A DNA stretch of 64,000 nucleotides from Alphaproteobacteria bacterium (GCA_016699735.1 CP065008.1:2170001-2234000), one strand, 5' to 3'; counted from the first letter of the stretch, positions 17,597 through 27,459 are shown. Numbers and translations are program-made. Notes: generated by a model not told the origin, from the sequence alone.

Positions 17597-19357
17597 ATGA
17601 AAAGATATCTTCTCGCTTCCGCTATTATCATAACATTCGTTCCGTTCAAGGCTCAGGCCGTACAAATCGACGCCGCAGGCGCAGATCATCTGAAAAAGGT
17701 CTTCACGAACCTGCTGAACGACCAGAAGGAAATCAACGAAGCCTTCGGAACCGTAGACGTCATCTACACGGGCGAAGTCGCCGTAGAGCCGAAGGGCGAA
17801 TATTACGCCGTCACCCTGCCGAAGGTGGAAATCAAACTCGATGAAAGCCTCGCCGCGCAGGTGCCTCCGCCGGCCCCGCAAGACCCCGCTCAGGCGCAGC
17901 AAACCCCTCCGCCCGCACCTGGGGCCAACGGATTCGTCCTTGACCTCGGCCAGACCGCGATCAATGCCATCCCCGATGAAAAGCCCGGCAACTGGAAAAT
18001 GACCGTCGCCCTGCCCGCCACCCTATCGATGAAAATCGCCGACGAAATGGCCATCAATATCAATATCGGCCAGCAGAACACGGCGGGCCTCTTCAACGAA
18101 AGCTACGGCTACTTCACGAAGATGGACGCTCTCTACAAGGATCTGAAATTCAACGTTGTGTCCGCAGGACAGACTCATGATTTCGCCATTCCCGAACTCT
18201 CGATGAAATCGAATCTTGAGGATGAAGGCGGCTACCTGACCGGCCCCACGACCATACGAGCTTCAGGACTAGCTTTCGACATCCCTGAAGAACACGCCAG
18301 CATTAAGCTTGGCGCGTTGCAGGTCGACGCGGGACTAAAAAAATACAAGGCGCTGCCCTCCGGCGAATACAAAGCCAAAATGATCGCTTACGGCCAGAAA
18401 CTGAAAACCATGATCGACAATCCCTCCGCACCGCCCAGCGGCGCCCAGATCGAGGAAATCGTCAACAGCGTCCTCGGCTTCAGCGACTTCGAGGGTATGG
18501 ATGTCCGCTACAGTCTTGAAAATCTGGACATCGCCGCCAACCCGCCACAGGATGACTTCAAACCCGGCGAAGACCTCAAAGGCCTGAAAATCGCTGGCGC
18601 TTTCCTCGGCTTCGGTCTGGATCAGATCAAATCCGAAAGCGGGACGGTCAGCTTCAACTTTGGTTATAACGATGTCGCGGTGGACCCCATCCCGCCCGGA
18701 TACGAGGGCATCATCCCCAACGCGGTCAATCTGGGCTTTACCGCCAACAAAATCCCGATGCAGTCGCTCTGGACCAACGGCATGAACTCGGTGAAGGCAA
18801 TCAGCGCGAACCCCGAAATGGGCGCGATGGCCGGCATGGGCCTCCTTATGCAGCTTCCCATGATGCTGACAAATGCCGGAACCGAAATCACCGTGAAGGA
18901 CAACTTCGTCCGCGGCCCTGAATACAAGGCTGCTCTGGACGGAACCGTAAAGGCGGATGCTTCGGCGGCGATGCAGTTCATCTCCAGCTTCAAGGGCCAG
19001 TTCGACGGCCTCGACGAGTTGCTGACGAAGGTTCAGGCGAATGCCAACAACCCGAACTTCCCGAACGCCTACGAGTTCAATGACATCGCCATGACTCTCC
19101 AATCCATGAAGGATATGGGTCAGGCCGGAACGGGCGCGGACGGAAAATCCAGCTACGCTTTTGACATTCAGGTCGGCGCGGACGGCAAGGCCACCATCAA
19201 CGGCAAGGACATCCCGATGGGAGGAATGGGCGGCGCCCCGATGGGTGGCCCCGGTATGCCTCCTCCCGGAATGGAACAGCCTGCTGCACCTCCGGCCCAG
19301 TCTCCTGACAACCAGACTCCGGCAGCGGGCGATGAGGGCCAGCCTCTGCCCTACTAA
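17597..19357 (+). CDS. Large periplasmic protein of unknown family
   Basis: 586 residues with a signal peptide (cut after AQA at 21). A Pro/Gln-rich linker lies at about 96-112 (VPPPAPQDPAQAQQTPPPAP), followed by long alternating strands with many LDLG/MKIADE/FDIPEE elements, suggesting an extended beta-rich fold. The C-terminal 40 residues are rich in Gly, Met and Pro. Not recognised with confidence; similarity in style to bacterial DUF945- or DUF2125-like periplasmic proteins is only an impression. Single-gene unit with a likely terminator at 19382-19416. Confidence 0.6.
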   Translation: MKRYLLASAIIITFVPFKAQAVQIDAAGADHLKKVFTNLLNDQKEINEAFGTVDVIYTGEVAVEPKGEYYAVTLPKVEIKLDESLAAQVPPPAPQDPAQAQQTPPPAPGANGFVLDLGQTAINAIPDEKPGNWKMTVALPATLSMKIADEMAININIGQQNTAGLFNESYGYFTKMDALYKDLKFNVVSAGQTHDFAIPELSMKSNLEDEGGYLTGPTTIRASGLAFDIPEEHASIKLGALQVDAGLKKYKALPSGEYKAKMIAYGQKLKTMIDNPSAPPSGAQIEEIVNSVLGFSDFEGMDVRYSLENLDIAANPPQDDFKPGEDLKGLKIAGAFLGFGLDQIKSESGTVSFNFGYNDVAVDPIPPGYEGIIPNAVNLGFTANKIPMQSLWTNGMNSVKAISANPEMGAMAGMGLLMQLPMMLTNAGTEITVKDNFVRGPEYKAALDGTVKADASAAMQFISSFKGQFDGLDELLTKVQANANNPNFPNAYEFNDIAMTLQSMKDMGQAGTGADGKSSYAFDIQVGADGKATINGKDIPMGGMGGAPMGGPGMPPPGMEQPAAPPAQSPDNQTPAAGDEGQPLPY

Positions 19358-19377
19358 GGCAAGCTTAAATTAAGGAA

Positions 19378-20586
19378 TTAGACAGCGGGAGAAGAAGATT
19401 TTCCCGCTGTTTCTTTATCGGGCCTTTGAGGACTGAGCAAAAACCCGATAAGGCTGTTGAGCCGCAGCATCCCCTCCACCGTAAGAACGATGCGCTTATC
19501 CGAAAGCCGGACCCACCCCTCCTCGACCGAAAGTGCCAAATTCCCCGGATGGATCAATTCAAGCGGATGCACCAAGAATCGGCTTTGAAAATCATGAAAG
19601 CCGATCCCCTGATTCAAACGGAACCCGACCATCAGCGCCTCTTCCCTCTGCGCCTCGGAAGAAATGTCCTCGAAAGGATGCGATCCGTATCCGGCCTCAC
19701 CCACACGCTGTAACCAGACCTCCGGCGCGGCATGATCGCGGGACGCAACCTTCTGCCCGTTGAGCACGAACCGTCCATGCGCCCCCGGCCCGATCCCGAT
19801 ATAATCCTGATAGGTCCAATAGACCAAATTATGCCGACATTCCTGCCCCGGCGCGGCATGATTGGACACCTCATAGGCCGGAACCCCCGCCCGCCGCATC
19901 ATCTCCTGAGTCAGCAGATAAAGCTCCGCACCTTCAACCTCGTCGGGCACAGAAAATTCCCCCCTTCTGTGCCGCATGAAAAACGGGGTGTTCCGTTCAA
20001 TGGTCAACTGATAAAGCGACAAATGCCCCCGCGCCAGACTCAATCCGCGCTCAAGCTCCCGCGCCCATGAATCTGGCGTCTGCCCCGGCCGCGCATAGAT
20101 AAGGTCAAAACTCATCCGCTCGAAACACGACTGGGCAATCTCGATCGCCTGCAAGGCTTCCGCCGCATTATGCTCCCGCCCCAGAAACTTGAGCGACTCA
20201 TCATCCAGAGCCTGAATGCCCAGAGAAACTCTATTGACCCCCGCCGACCGGAAATCCTTAAACTTCTGAATCTCTACGGAAGTCGGGTTGGCTTCAAGAG
20301 TGACCTCAAGATCATCGGCGCAACGCCAACTCCTCTTGATACCCGAAACAATCCGCTCCACGGTTTTTGGTTTCATCAATGAGGGCGTACCGCCCCCGAA
20401 AAAGATGGACACCACCTCACGGCCCGGAATCAGCCCGCTATAATACGAAATTGCCCGCTCATAAGCGCCGGCCCAGTCTTCATCGTCGATCCCCTCACGC
20501 ACATGCGAATTGAAATCGCAGTAAGGGCACTTCGACGCACAAAACGGCCAGTGGATGTAGACGGCCAGGGATTGATTGCTGTTCAT
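19378..20586 (-). CDS. hemW: Radical SAM heme chaperone HemW
   Basis: 402 residues. The N-terminus YIHWPFCASKCPYCDF carries the radical SAM cluster ligands Cys16, Cys20 and Cys23, then FFGGGTPSLM binds SAM; GINRVSLGIQ-type sequence (VNRVSLGIQALDD) and EVSNHA are typical of HemW. A CxxxCxxC followed by D-F rather than a C-N-x-H pattern sets HemW apart from HemN coproporphyrinogen dehydrogenase. HemW binds heme and delivers it to target proteins. Downstream of the rph-rdgB region but separated from it by the IcmD-like gene. Confidence 0.93.
   Translation of the reverse strand: MNSNQSLAVYIHWPFCASKCPYCDFNSHVREGIDDEDWAGAYERAISYYSGLIPGREVVSIFFGGGTPSLMKPKTVERIVSGIKRSWRCADDLEVTLEANPTSVEIQKFKDFRSAGVNRVSLGIQALDDESLKFLGREHNAAEALQAIEIAQSCFERMSFDLIYARPGQTPDSWARELERGLSLARGHLSLYQLTIERNTPFFMRHRRGEFSVPDEVEGAELYLLTQEMMRRAGVPAYEVSNHAAPGQECRHNLVYWTYQDYIGIGPGAHGRFVLNGQKVASRDHAAPEVWLQRVGEAGYGSHPFEDISSEAQREEALMVGFRLNQGIGFHDFQSRFLVHPLELIHPGNLALSVEEGWVRLSDKRIVLTVEGMLRLNSLIGFLLSPQRPDKETAGKSSSPAV
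19382..19417 (+). terminator. Probable intrinsic terminator
   Basis: Inverted repeat ACAGCGGGA (19382-19390) and TCCCGCTGT (19402-19410) followed by TTCTTT. It lies 25 bp after the stop of the large periplasmic protein and overlaps the 3' end of the convergent hemW gene. The U-run is imperfect. Confidence 0.6.
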
Positions 20587-20607
20587 ATGAAAAGGCCGTG
20601 GAGAGAT

Positions 20608-21003
20608 CTACGACACGTTAAAAGAAGCTGAGTTCATAGGCGCGGCCTGAACCGCAACCCCGGCAACACCCATGGTATTATGCATAGCCTCGAAAATAAT
20701 CGAGAGTGAAAACAAAGCCCCTCCGACCAGAAGCCTGATCGCCCCATGGTGAAGCGGGGTCTGCAGTGGGTTTTCGACATGGTCCTTAATCTTGAGGACA
20801 CCCAAAACGCCTAGGACCAGTCCCATAAGATAGCTGATAGCCGTAAGCAAGCCGGGAAGAAGTGAAATAGACGTCGTAATGTTGCGAGCGATCGTGCTGA
20901 AATTGGCATTTCCAGCAAAGCACACCGTCGCATGCCCATACACCAGATAAAATGTAAAGACTCCAAATAATGCCTTCGCTTTTTTCCACCAGTTTATGTC
21001 CAC
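20608..21003 (-). CDS. IcmD/DotP-like small membrane protein (type IVB secretion type)
   Basis: 131 residues. An N-terminal hydrophobic stretch ending CFAGN may be a signal peptide or anchor. The core has two hydrophobic helices around GLVLGVLGVLKIKDHVENP and PLHHGAIRLLVGGALFSL. This layout, glycine-rich helix, LK.K.H..NP turn, then Pro-leading second helix with LL.GG.L.., is that of the IcmD/DotP and IcmC/DotE proteins of Dot/Icm secretion and related conjugation systems. No other secretion gene is near, so it is an orphan. Family assignment is from pattern memory and needs a profile search. Confidence 0.55.
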   Translation of the reverse strand: MDINWWKKAKALFGVFTFYLVYGHATVCFAGNANFSTIARNITTSISLLPGLLTAISYLMGLVLGVLGVLKIKDHVENPLQTPLHHGAIRLLVGGALFSLSIIFEAMHNTMGVAGVAVQAAPMNSASFNVS

Positions 21004-21149
21004 AGCAACCTTCCCCTATCCTCAAGGCAGGTAAATTCTGGTTCGCCTCATATTCCATTGTATAGGCTTAAAGGCCATAGACAGTCAAATATATCGCCCA
21101 TATGACAATATAACTTATTAAATAGTCTGAGCTGTGGCCCATAGAGAGT

Positions 21150-21743
21150 TCAGCCCATGCTTCCGACCAGCTTCTCAAACGCCCGCGCCCGATGACTGAT
21201 CCGGTGCTTCTGCTCCGGATCCATCTCGGCAAAGGTCTGCGAATACCCCTGGGGAACAAAAATCGGGTCATAACCGAACCCTTTTTCGCCCCGCGGTGGC
21301 CAGATGATGGTCCCGTCCACCCGCCCCTCAAAGGTGCGCGAAGTCCCGTCCGGCCAGGCCAGCGCCAGCACACAGACAAAGCAAGCCGAACGATCCGGGG
21401 ACTCGCCGAGTTCCCGTTGAACGCGTTCCATGGCAAGGGAGAAGTCTTTTGTTGGTCCGGCCCACCGCGCCGAATAAATTCCCGGCGCCCCACCGAGGGC
21501 GGAAACGGAAAGGCCGCTGTCGTCGGCCAGAGCCACCATTCCGCTCTGCCGCGCCGCCTCCCGCGCCTTAATGAGGGCATTTTCCTCGAACGTCGCCCCC
21601 GTTTCCTCGGGTTCGCTCAGCCCAAGTTCGGCAGAAGTCTTGACGCCCTGAACATAAGGCCCAAGCAGTTCCAGAATCTCCCGCGCCTTCCCGCTATTAT
21701 GCGTAGCCACCAGCAACGGCGCGTCGGGCAGAAGCGTCCGCAT
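21150..21743 (-). CDS. rdgB: RdgB/HAM1 non-canonical purine NTP pyrophosphatase
   Basis: 197 residues from the ATG at 21743, where the family's opening [13 protein letters not shown] begins at residue 11; the longer in-frame start reads back into rph. Other hallmarks are [50 protein letters not shown] and the final [11 protein letters not shown]. The enzyme hydrolyses ITP, dITP and XTP to monophosphates, keeping them out of nucleic acids. It begins 5 bp after rph, so the two form an operon, a common arrangement. Confidence 0.96.
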   Translation of the reverse strand: MRTLLPDAPLLVATHNSGKAREILELLGPYVQGVKTSAELGLSEPEETGATFEENALIKAREAARQSGMVALADDSGLSVSALGGAPGIYSARWAGPTKDFSLAMERVQRELGESPDRSACFVCVLALAWPDGTSRTFEGRVDGTIIWPPRGEKGFGYDPIFVPQGYSQTFAEMDPEQKHRISHRARAFEKLVGSMG

Positions 21744-21748
21744 AAAAC

Positions 21749-22468
21749 CTAAATCCCCAGAACCTTGCGCTGCATCTCGGAGAGTTCCGCGCACCCACCC
21801 TGCGCCAGCCGCAGTAATCCCATAAACTGCTCCTCGGAAAACGGATCCTTCTCCGCCGTGCATTGGATTTCCACCAGAGCGCCTTTTCCGGTAATGACGA
21901 AATTCGCATCCGTCTCTGCATTCGAATCCTCGGCATAGTCGAGATCAAGAACACTCTGCCCCTCGAAAATCCCGCACGAAATCGCGGCAACAGTATCAGT
22001 GATGGGAATTTCTTTGATCATGCCAACCGTGAGCATATGCGAAAACGCCTGATGCATCGCCGCGAAACCGCCGGTAATTGCCGCCGTCCGCGTCCCGCCA
22101 TCCGCTTGAATGACGTCGCAATCCACACGCACCTGACACTCGCCCATCGCCTCCAGCTTGACCACGGAACGAAGAGACCGCCCGATCAGCCTTTGAATCT
22201 CCTGCGTCCGCCCGCTCTGCTTGCCCCGCGCGGCCTCGCGGTCCATACGCTCGTTGGTCGAGCGTGGCAGCATCCCGTATTCGGCCGTCACCCAGCCGCG
22301 CCCGGAATTCTTCATCCACGGCGGAGTTTTCGTCTCGACGGTCGCCAGACAAAGAACGTGCGTATCCCCGAATTTGACCAGACACGACCCCTCCGCGTGC
22401 TTCGAAACACCCAGAGTCATCTCCACATCCCGCAACTGGTTGGGCTTGCGCCCCGAAGGTCTGTCCAT
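21749..22468 (-). CDS. rph: Ribonuclease PH
   Basis: 239 residues from the ATG at 22468, matching the usual length of 238-240; the 15-residue longer ORF is unlikely. Hallmarks: [84 protein letters not shown] and [18 protein letters not shown]. The enzyme trims the 3' ends of tRNA precursors with phosphate. It is first in the rph-rdgB operon and divergent from hrcA, 99 bp away. Confidence 0.97.
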   Translation of the reverse strand: MDRPSGRKPNQLRDVEMTLGVSKHAEGSCLVKFGDTHVLCLATVETKTPPWMKNSGRGWVTAEYGMLPRSTNERMDREAARGKQSGRTQEIQRLIGRSLRSVVKLEAMGECQVRVDCDVIQADGGTRTAAITGGFAAMHQAFSHMLTVGMIKEIPITDTVAAISCGIFEGQSVLDLDYAEDSNAETDANFVITGKGALVEIQCTAEKDPFSEEQFMGLLRLAQGGCAELSEMQRKVLGI

Positions 22469-22532
22469 AGCTTTGCATCCCGAAAAACAAAAATAAAACA
22501 ACGCGAAGCGCACTCTACCCTGCCGGGGGGAA

Positions 22533-22561
22533 TTGTCAATTTAAGGAACCGCAATTATTAT
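22533..22561 (+). promoter_or_regulatory. Sigma-70-type promoter of hrcA
   Basis: TTGTCA at 22533-22538 and TATTAT at 22556-22561 separated by exactly 17 bp. The -10 box ends only 6 nt before the hrcA ATG at 22568, so transcription would start at or next to the start codon. No CIRCE inverted repeat (TTAGCACTC-N9-GAGTGCTAA) is visible here. Confidence 0.6.
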
Positions 22562-22567
22562 AGGCAG

Positions 22568-23617
22568 ATGATTACGGAATTAAACGAACGCTCCCGCGAA
22601 ATCTTCCGCTTTATCGTGGACACTTATCTCGAAACCGGACAGCCCGTAGCCTCCCGCACGATTTCCCGTGTGGCGGGCATCGCCCTCTCCCCCGCCAGCA
22701 TCCGCAACACGATGGCGGACCTTGAGGATATGGGTCTGCTTTACGCGCCCCACACCTCGGCGGGCCGCATCCCGACCCAGCACGGCCTGCGTTTTTATAT
22801 CGACGGCCTCATGGAAATCGGGGGGCTTACGGCGGGTGAACGCAAGAAAATTGAAACCTCCTGCGCCTCCGCAGGCAATACGGTGAACGAGGTTCTCGAA
22901 CAGGCCACCAACCTTCTTTCCGGCCTGAGTTCGTGCGCCAGCCTCGTCGTCGCCCCGAAAGCGAATACGGCAATCAGGCAAATCCAGTTCATGCCTCTCG
23001 ATCCCCGCAGGGTTCTGGTGATTATCGTCATGGAAAACGGCATGGTCGAAAACCGCATCATGGACGTTCCAGAAAATGTTCCCCCCGCAAGCCTGATCGC
23101 CGCGTCGAATTACCTCAACAGCCGACTGGCCGGAAAAACCCTTCTCCAGACCCAAAAGGAGGTCACGGAGGAAATCCGGCAAAATCAGACTCATCTTGAT
23201 GCGCTCACCGCCGATCTGGTGCAAAGGGGCATCGCCCTCCCGATCCAGAACATTAAAGCCAAGGGAACCGGCTACATGATCGTGCGTGGGCAGTCGCACC
23301 TGCTGGAAGATGTGAAGGCCTTGGAGGATTTACACCGGGCCCGCACCCTGCTCGGCTATCTGGAGGAGCAGGAAATGATGCTCAGCCTGCTGGAAAGCAT
23401 GGGCAACGCGGAGGGCGTTAAAATTTTCATCGGAAGCGAAAACAAGATTTTCGATCAGTCCGGCTGGTCCTTGATCATCGCGCCTTACAAATCGGTCAAT
23501 CAGAAGATCATCGGTGCGATCGGCGTCATCGGCCCGACCCGCCTGGATTACGACCGGATTATCCCGATGGTCGATTACACGTCCAGAATTATCAACCGCC
23601 TGCTGGGCGACTCTTGA
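22568..23617 (+). CDS. hrcA: Heat-inducible transcription repressor HrcA
   Basis: 349 residues from the ATG at 22568; a much longer in-frame ORF from 21863 is antisense to rph and is rejected. N-terminal winged helix: LNERSREIFRFIVDTYLETGQPVASRTI and LSPASIRNTMADLEDMGLL, followed by the family's GRIPTQHGLRFYID. The central GAF-like and dimerisation part is present, ending IGAIGVIGPTRLDYDRII. HrcA represses groESL and often dnaK through the CIRCE operator. The only AAGGA element is about 20 nt upstream, inside the promoter spacer, so translation may start on a leaderless mRNA. Confidence 0.95.
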   Translation: MITELNERSREIFRFIVDTYLETGQPVASRTISRVAGIALSPASIRNTMADLEDMGLLYAPHTSAGRIPTQHGLRFYIDGLMEIGGLTAGERKKIETSCASAGNTVNEVLEQATNLLSGLSSCASLVVAPKANTAIRQIQFMPLDPRRVLVIIVMENGMVENRIMDVPENVPPASLIAASNYLNSRLAGKTLLQTQKEVTEEIRQNQTHLDALTADLVQRGIALPIQNIKAKGTGYMIVRGQSHLLEDVKALEDLHRARTLLGYLEEQEMMLSLLESMGNAEGVKIFIGSENKIFDQSGWSLIIAPYKSVNQKIIGAIGVIGPTRLDYDRIIPMVDYTSRIINRLLGDS

Positions 23618-23734
23618 TTTAAATTAGAAAACTCTAAATTAATGCATTAAAATCGCCGGATTGAGATATAACTTTTGCCTGTTGGCCCTTTCCGCGATAA
23701 AGTAGCAAAGGTTTTTACTCGTTGGGTTCATGCT

Positions 23735-24622
23735 ATGTCATTTAAACGCTTACCTCTTTTCACACTATTTCTGGGTTTTGGATGTATCGCTTGTCTGGCC
23801 TCTGCGCCGTCTTGGGCACAATATGACCCAAACGCTGACAAGCCGTTAGAAGAGGACAAGGGACCGGGCCTGAATCTGGTTGACCGCGGCCTCTATACCC
23901 TCCAGTTGTTGCGCGTCCCCGGGGGGAAACCCGGCGATTTTACTATTCGGGCGACAAACCCGGGCACAGTCTCGGGATGTGTAACCCTTACGGACCCTGA
24001 TATTAAAGTCAAATTCCTGATGAACAAGGTGGATGTCACGCTCGAGGCCGATCAGACGTTCGAGCTAAAGGACGATGAGCCTCGTTACGGCGCTTATAGC
24101 TGCGATACCGAAACCCATACCTCGTACTTTGACGTCACCCTCAACCGCGATGAATTGATCGACCACAATTCCAAGTTTATCGGCCTGAAAAGCAAGGAAT
24201 TCGGAATGTATTCCAGCGACAAGATCGACGTCTCGCAGGAAAAAATCGAACTCTTGACCCAATACCCCTGGGGATCGGAACTCATCACCTTCTGGTTCTA
24301 TCCCGCAAACACCGTGATATTGCACGCTCCCGCTGCAAAATCGGGGCACGATGTCAGCGCCCTGATTGATGGCTTTGCCGAAAGCAAGGGTCTGGTGCCG
24401 CTTTCAAAAACCCTGAAGGGGCATGAGCTGCCCTACTGGGCCACCAACATGAAATATTACACAGACCCCAGAGGCGCGATCCTGAACCAACTCTCAACCC
24501 CCGGCGAAAACGCGAAGGTCGGTTCTGTGACCGCCCACCGCACGGTTTACGGTTCGGACGGTGCGGGCGATCAACCTTACGCGCTCGACATCCTCGGCAG
24601 AACCCCGGGAACCACCGACTGA
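23735..24622 (+). CDS. Secreted protein of unknown family
   Basis: 295 residues from the ATG at 23735, which gives a normal signal peptide (MSFKRLP..., cut expected after SWA or WAQ at about 28-29); the longer ORF adds 20 residues before it. The mature part looks like a beta-rich domain with a Cys pair (SGCVTL and YSCDTE), then a second part with charged loops. Not recognised. It lies between hrcA and grpE, which are often adjacent in other alphaproteobacteria, so it is probably an insertion into that neighbourhood. Confidence 0.65.
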   Translation: MSFKRLPLFTLFLGFGCIACLASAPSWAQYDPNADKPLEEDKGPGLNLVDRGLYTLQLLRVPGGKPGDFTIRATNPGTVSGCVTLTDPDIKVKFLMNKVDVTLEADQTFELKDDEPRYGAYSCDTETHTSYFDVTLNRDELIDHNSKFIGLKSKEFGMYSSDKIDVSQEKIELLTQYPWGSELITFWFYPANTVILHAPAAKSGHDVSALIDGFAESKGLVPLSKTLKGHELPYWATNMKYYTDPRGAILNQLSTPGENAKVGSVTAHRTVYGSDGAGDQPYALDILGRTPGTTD

Positions 24623-24677
24623 AAGTTGACTTCTTAAGCGTATCCGGCTATCTGCTCCAGAACCTAGGGACTCGGAG

Positions 24678-25355
24678 ATGAACGAGACATTGAAAAATCA
24701 ACCTGAAGAATTATCCCCCGGCGAATCTGACCCGGCGGAGAGCCAGCCATCCGCCCCGCAGGAAAACCCCGCCTCCCAACCCCCGCACGTCCAGAGCTTC
24801 ACCCCGCATAAAAGCGAGGAGAAGATGCGGATAGAGATGCTGGAAAGAGAAGTTGAAAAAGCCAAGGACCAGACCCTACGCGCCATGGCCGAAACCGAGA
24901 ATATGCGTAAGCGCGCCGCACGGGAACGCGAGGACGCCTCCAAATTCGCCGTCACTGGCTTCGCCCGAGACCTCCTGAGCGTCGCGGACAATCTGCGCCG
25001 CGCCATCGAAGCGATAACGGGACAAACCGACCAGGCCGACCCCCGCATGAAAACCCTCCTGAGCGGCATCGAAGCCACCGAACGCGAACTGCTGTCCGTC
25101 TTCGAACGCAACGGCATCAAAAAACTGGAACCCCTGCACCAGCCTTTCAACCCGAATCACCATGAAGTCATCTTTGAGGCTCCGGTGGAAGGCTTGCCGC
25201 CGGGGATCATCTTTCAACTGGTCCAGCCCGGCTACCTGCTTCACGACCGCCTCCTCCGCCCCGCCCGTGTCGGCGTGGTTAAGGAAAACACAGGAGGACA
25301 AAAACCGGACGACTTACCCCCCGAACCCGGCCAGAACATTGATACCCAAGTCTGA
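24678..25355 (+). CDS. grpE: Nucleotide exchange factor GrpE
   Basis: 225 residues. N-terminal 55 residues are Pro/Glu/Ser-rich and disordered; a long coiled coil follows (EKMRIEMLEREVEKAKDQTLRAMAETENMRKRAAREREDA), then the beta-domain with FNPNHHEVIFE and QPGYLLHDRLLRPARVGV, the GrpE signature. It releases ADP from DnaK and acts with DnaJ. GGAG sits just before the ATG. First of the grpE-dnaK-dnaJ-dapB series on the plus strand, 157 bp before dnaK. Confidence 0.96.
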   Translation: MNETLKNQPEELSPGESDPAESQPSAPQENPASQPPHVQSFTPHKSEEKMRIEMLEREVEKAKDQTLRAMAETENMRKRAAREREDASKFAVTGFARDLLSVADNLRRAIEAITGQTDQADPRMKTLLSGIEATERELLSVFERNGIKKLEPLHQPFNPNHHEVIFEAPVEGLPPGIIFQLVQPGYLLHDRLLRPARVGVVKENTGGQKPDDLPPEPGQNIDTQV

Positions 25356-25512
25356 AAAGTTACACCGCCGTCATAAAATTTTTGACTTCGGTTATGGCAT
25401 TTTTCTGCGTTATGATATATTCATTACGCCGCGAAGAACGGAACGTAAACCTTTGGAAATCCTGCGGTGCCATGACGGGCCGCTGAGTTTTCGCTAACGA
25501 AAGAGGTATCAA

Positions 25513-27459
25513 ATGAGCAAAATCATCGGAATTGACTTGGGAACCACGAACTCCTGCGTAGCCATTATGGATGGCAAGGAGCCGCGGGTCATTGAAAACG
25601 CCGAAGGGATGCGGACAACGCCGTCCATGGTCGCCTTCAGCAAGGACGGCGAACGCCTCGTCGGCCAGCCCGCAAAGCGTCAGGCGGTCACGAACCCCGA
25701 AAACACGCTGTACGCCATCAAGCGCCTGATCGGCCGCCGTTTTAACGACCCGCAAGTCAAGGATATGCGGAGCAAGGCACCCTTCAAAATCATCGAGGGC
25801 GACAACGGCGATGCCTGGGTCGAAATCAACGGCCAGAAGTACGCCCCCTCGCAAATCTCGGCCATGGTCCTCCAGAAAATGAAGGAAACGGCGGAGGCCT
25901 TCCTGGGCGAAACCGTGACCCGCGCCGTCATCACCGTCCCGGCCTATTTCAACGACTCCCAGCGTCAGGCCACCAAAGACGCCGGCCGCATCGCCGGTCT
26001 TGAAGTCGAGCGCATCATCAACGAACCCACAGCTGCCGCCCTCGCCTACGGCCTTGATAAAAAAACCGCGGGCACGATCGTCGTCTACGACCTCGGCGGC
26101 GGAACCTTCGACGTCTCCGTCCTTGAAATCGGCGATGGCGTATTCGAGGTGAAAGCAACCAACGGTGACACATTCCTCGGCGGCGAAGACTTCGATCTGA
26201 GAATCATCGACTATCTGGCCGACGAATTCAAAAAGGAGCAGGGCATTGACCTCCGCAACGACAAGCTGGCCCTCCAGCGTCTGAAGGAGGCGGCGGAGAA
26301 AGCCAAGATCGAACTCTCCAGCACGACCCAGACCGAGATCAACCTGCCCTTCATCACGGCGGACGCATCCGGCCCCAAACACCTCCAGATCGCGCTGACC
26401 CGCGCCAAGATGGAAAACATCGTGGCCGACCTCGTCAAACGCACCGTAGAACCGCTAAAGGCCGCTCTCAAGGATTCGGGCCTGAAAGCGTCCGAAATTG
26501 ATGACGTCGTTCTCGTCGGCGGCATGACCCGGATGCCCAAGATCATCGAAACCGTGAAGGAGTTCTTCGGCAAGGAACCCCACAAGGGCGTTAACCCGGA
26601 CGAAGTCGTCGCCGACGGCGCGGCCATTCAGGGCGGCGTCCTCAAGGGCGACGTCAAGGATGTCCTGCTGCTCGATGTCACCCCGCTCTCACTGGGAATC
26701 GAAACCCTGGGTGGAGCCTTCACCCGCATGATCGAGCGCAACACGACGATCCCGACCAAGAAATCCCAGACCTTCTCGACCGCCGAGGACAGCCAGAATG
26801 CCGTCACCATCCGCGTCTTCCAGGGCGAACGCAGCATGGCCGCGGACAACAAGCTGCTCGGCCAGTTCGACTTGATCGGCATTCCCCCCGCGCCCCGTGG
26901 AATCCCGCAAATTGAGGTCACCTTCGACATTGACGCGAACGGAATCGTCCACGTCACCGCGAAGGATAAAGCGACCAACAAGGAACAGCAGATCCGCATT
27001 CAGGCCTCGGGCGGTCTTTCCGACGCCGACATCGAAAAAATGGTCAAGGACGCCGAAGCCAACGCCGAAACCGATAAGAAGAAACGCGCCCTCGTCGAGG
27101 CCAAAAACCACGCCGAAAGCGCCATCCACTCCGCCGAAGCCAGCCTTAAGGAATTCGGCGGCGACGTCCCGTCATCGGACAAATCCGCGATTGAAAAGGC
27201 GATCGAATCCCTCAAATCCGCCCTTGAGGATGAAAACCCCGAAGAGATCAAGTCCAAAACCGACGCCCTGGCGCAGGCCAGCATGAAGCTCGGGGAGATC
27301 GCCTACCGCAAGGCGCAGGAAAAGGAAGCCGGCATGGCCCCGCAAGGAGCGCCGGAATCCCCGGCGGCGGACGTGGACGAAGAGGACAAAACCATCGACG
27401 CCGACTTCACCGACCTCGAAATCGAGGAAGAGGACGACGACCGCAAAAAGTCTGCTTAA
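25513..27459 (+). CDS. dnaK: Chaperone protein DnaK (Hsp70)
   Basis: 648 residues. The three Hsp70 signatures are all present: [13 protein letters not shown] near the N-terminus, [17 protein letters not shown], and [13 protein letters not shown]. Substrate-binding beta domain then helical lid; the C-terminus is acidic and ends [11 protein letters not shown]. It folds and protects cytoplasmic proteins with ATP. GAAAGAGG precedes the ATG. I looked for a CIRCE operator in the 157-bp gap before it and did not find one, so heat control here is probably by the heat-shock sigma factor. Confidence 0.98.
   Translation: MSKIIGIDLGTTNSCVAIMDGKEPRVIENAEGMRTTPSMVAFSKDGERLVGQPAKRQAVTNPENTLYAIKRLIGRRFNDPQVKDMRSKAPFKIIEGDNGDAWVEINGQKYAPSQISAMVLQKMKETAEAFLGETVTRAVITVPAYFNDSQRQATKDAGRIAGLEVERIINEPTAAALAYGLDKKTAGTIVVYDLGGGTFDVSVLEIGDGVFEVKATNGDTFLGGEDFDLRIIDYLADEFKKEQGIDLRNDKLALQRLKEAAEKAKIELSSTTQTEINLPFITADASGPKHLQIALTRAKMENIVADLVKRTVEPLKAALKDSGLKASEIDDVVLVGGMTRMPKIIETVKEFFGKEPHKGVNPDEVVADGAAIQGGVLKGDVKDVLLLDVTPLSLGIETLGGAFTRMIERNTTIPTKKSQTFSTAEDSQNAVTIRVFQGERSMAADNKLLGQFDLIGIPPAPRGIPQIEVTFDIDANGIVHVTAKDKATNKEQQIRIQASGGLSDADIEKMVKDAEANAETDKKKRALVEAKNHAESAIHSAEASLKEFGGDVPSSDKSAIEKAIESLKSALEDENPEEIKSKTDALAQASMKLGEIAYRKAQEKEAGMAPQGAPESPAADVDEEDKTIDADFTDLEIEEEDDDRKKSA

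Noticed and set aside
21863..22567. N-terminal extension of the hrcA frame over rph
   Set aside because: The extension is antisense to rph and has no family; HrcA homology begins exactly at the ATG at 22568.
25356..25512. CIRCE or heat-shock promoter before dnaK
   Set aside because: No CIRCE inverted repeat; TTGACT and TATGAT elements are present but spaced 23 bp apart, too far for a normal promoter, so no promoter is called.
25360..26382. 340-codon minus-strand ORF over dnaK
   Set aside because: Known type of artefact opposite dnaK; composition is Gly/Asp/Val/Phe-rich as expected for the antisense frame.
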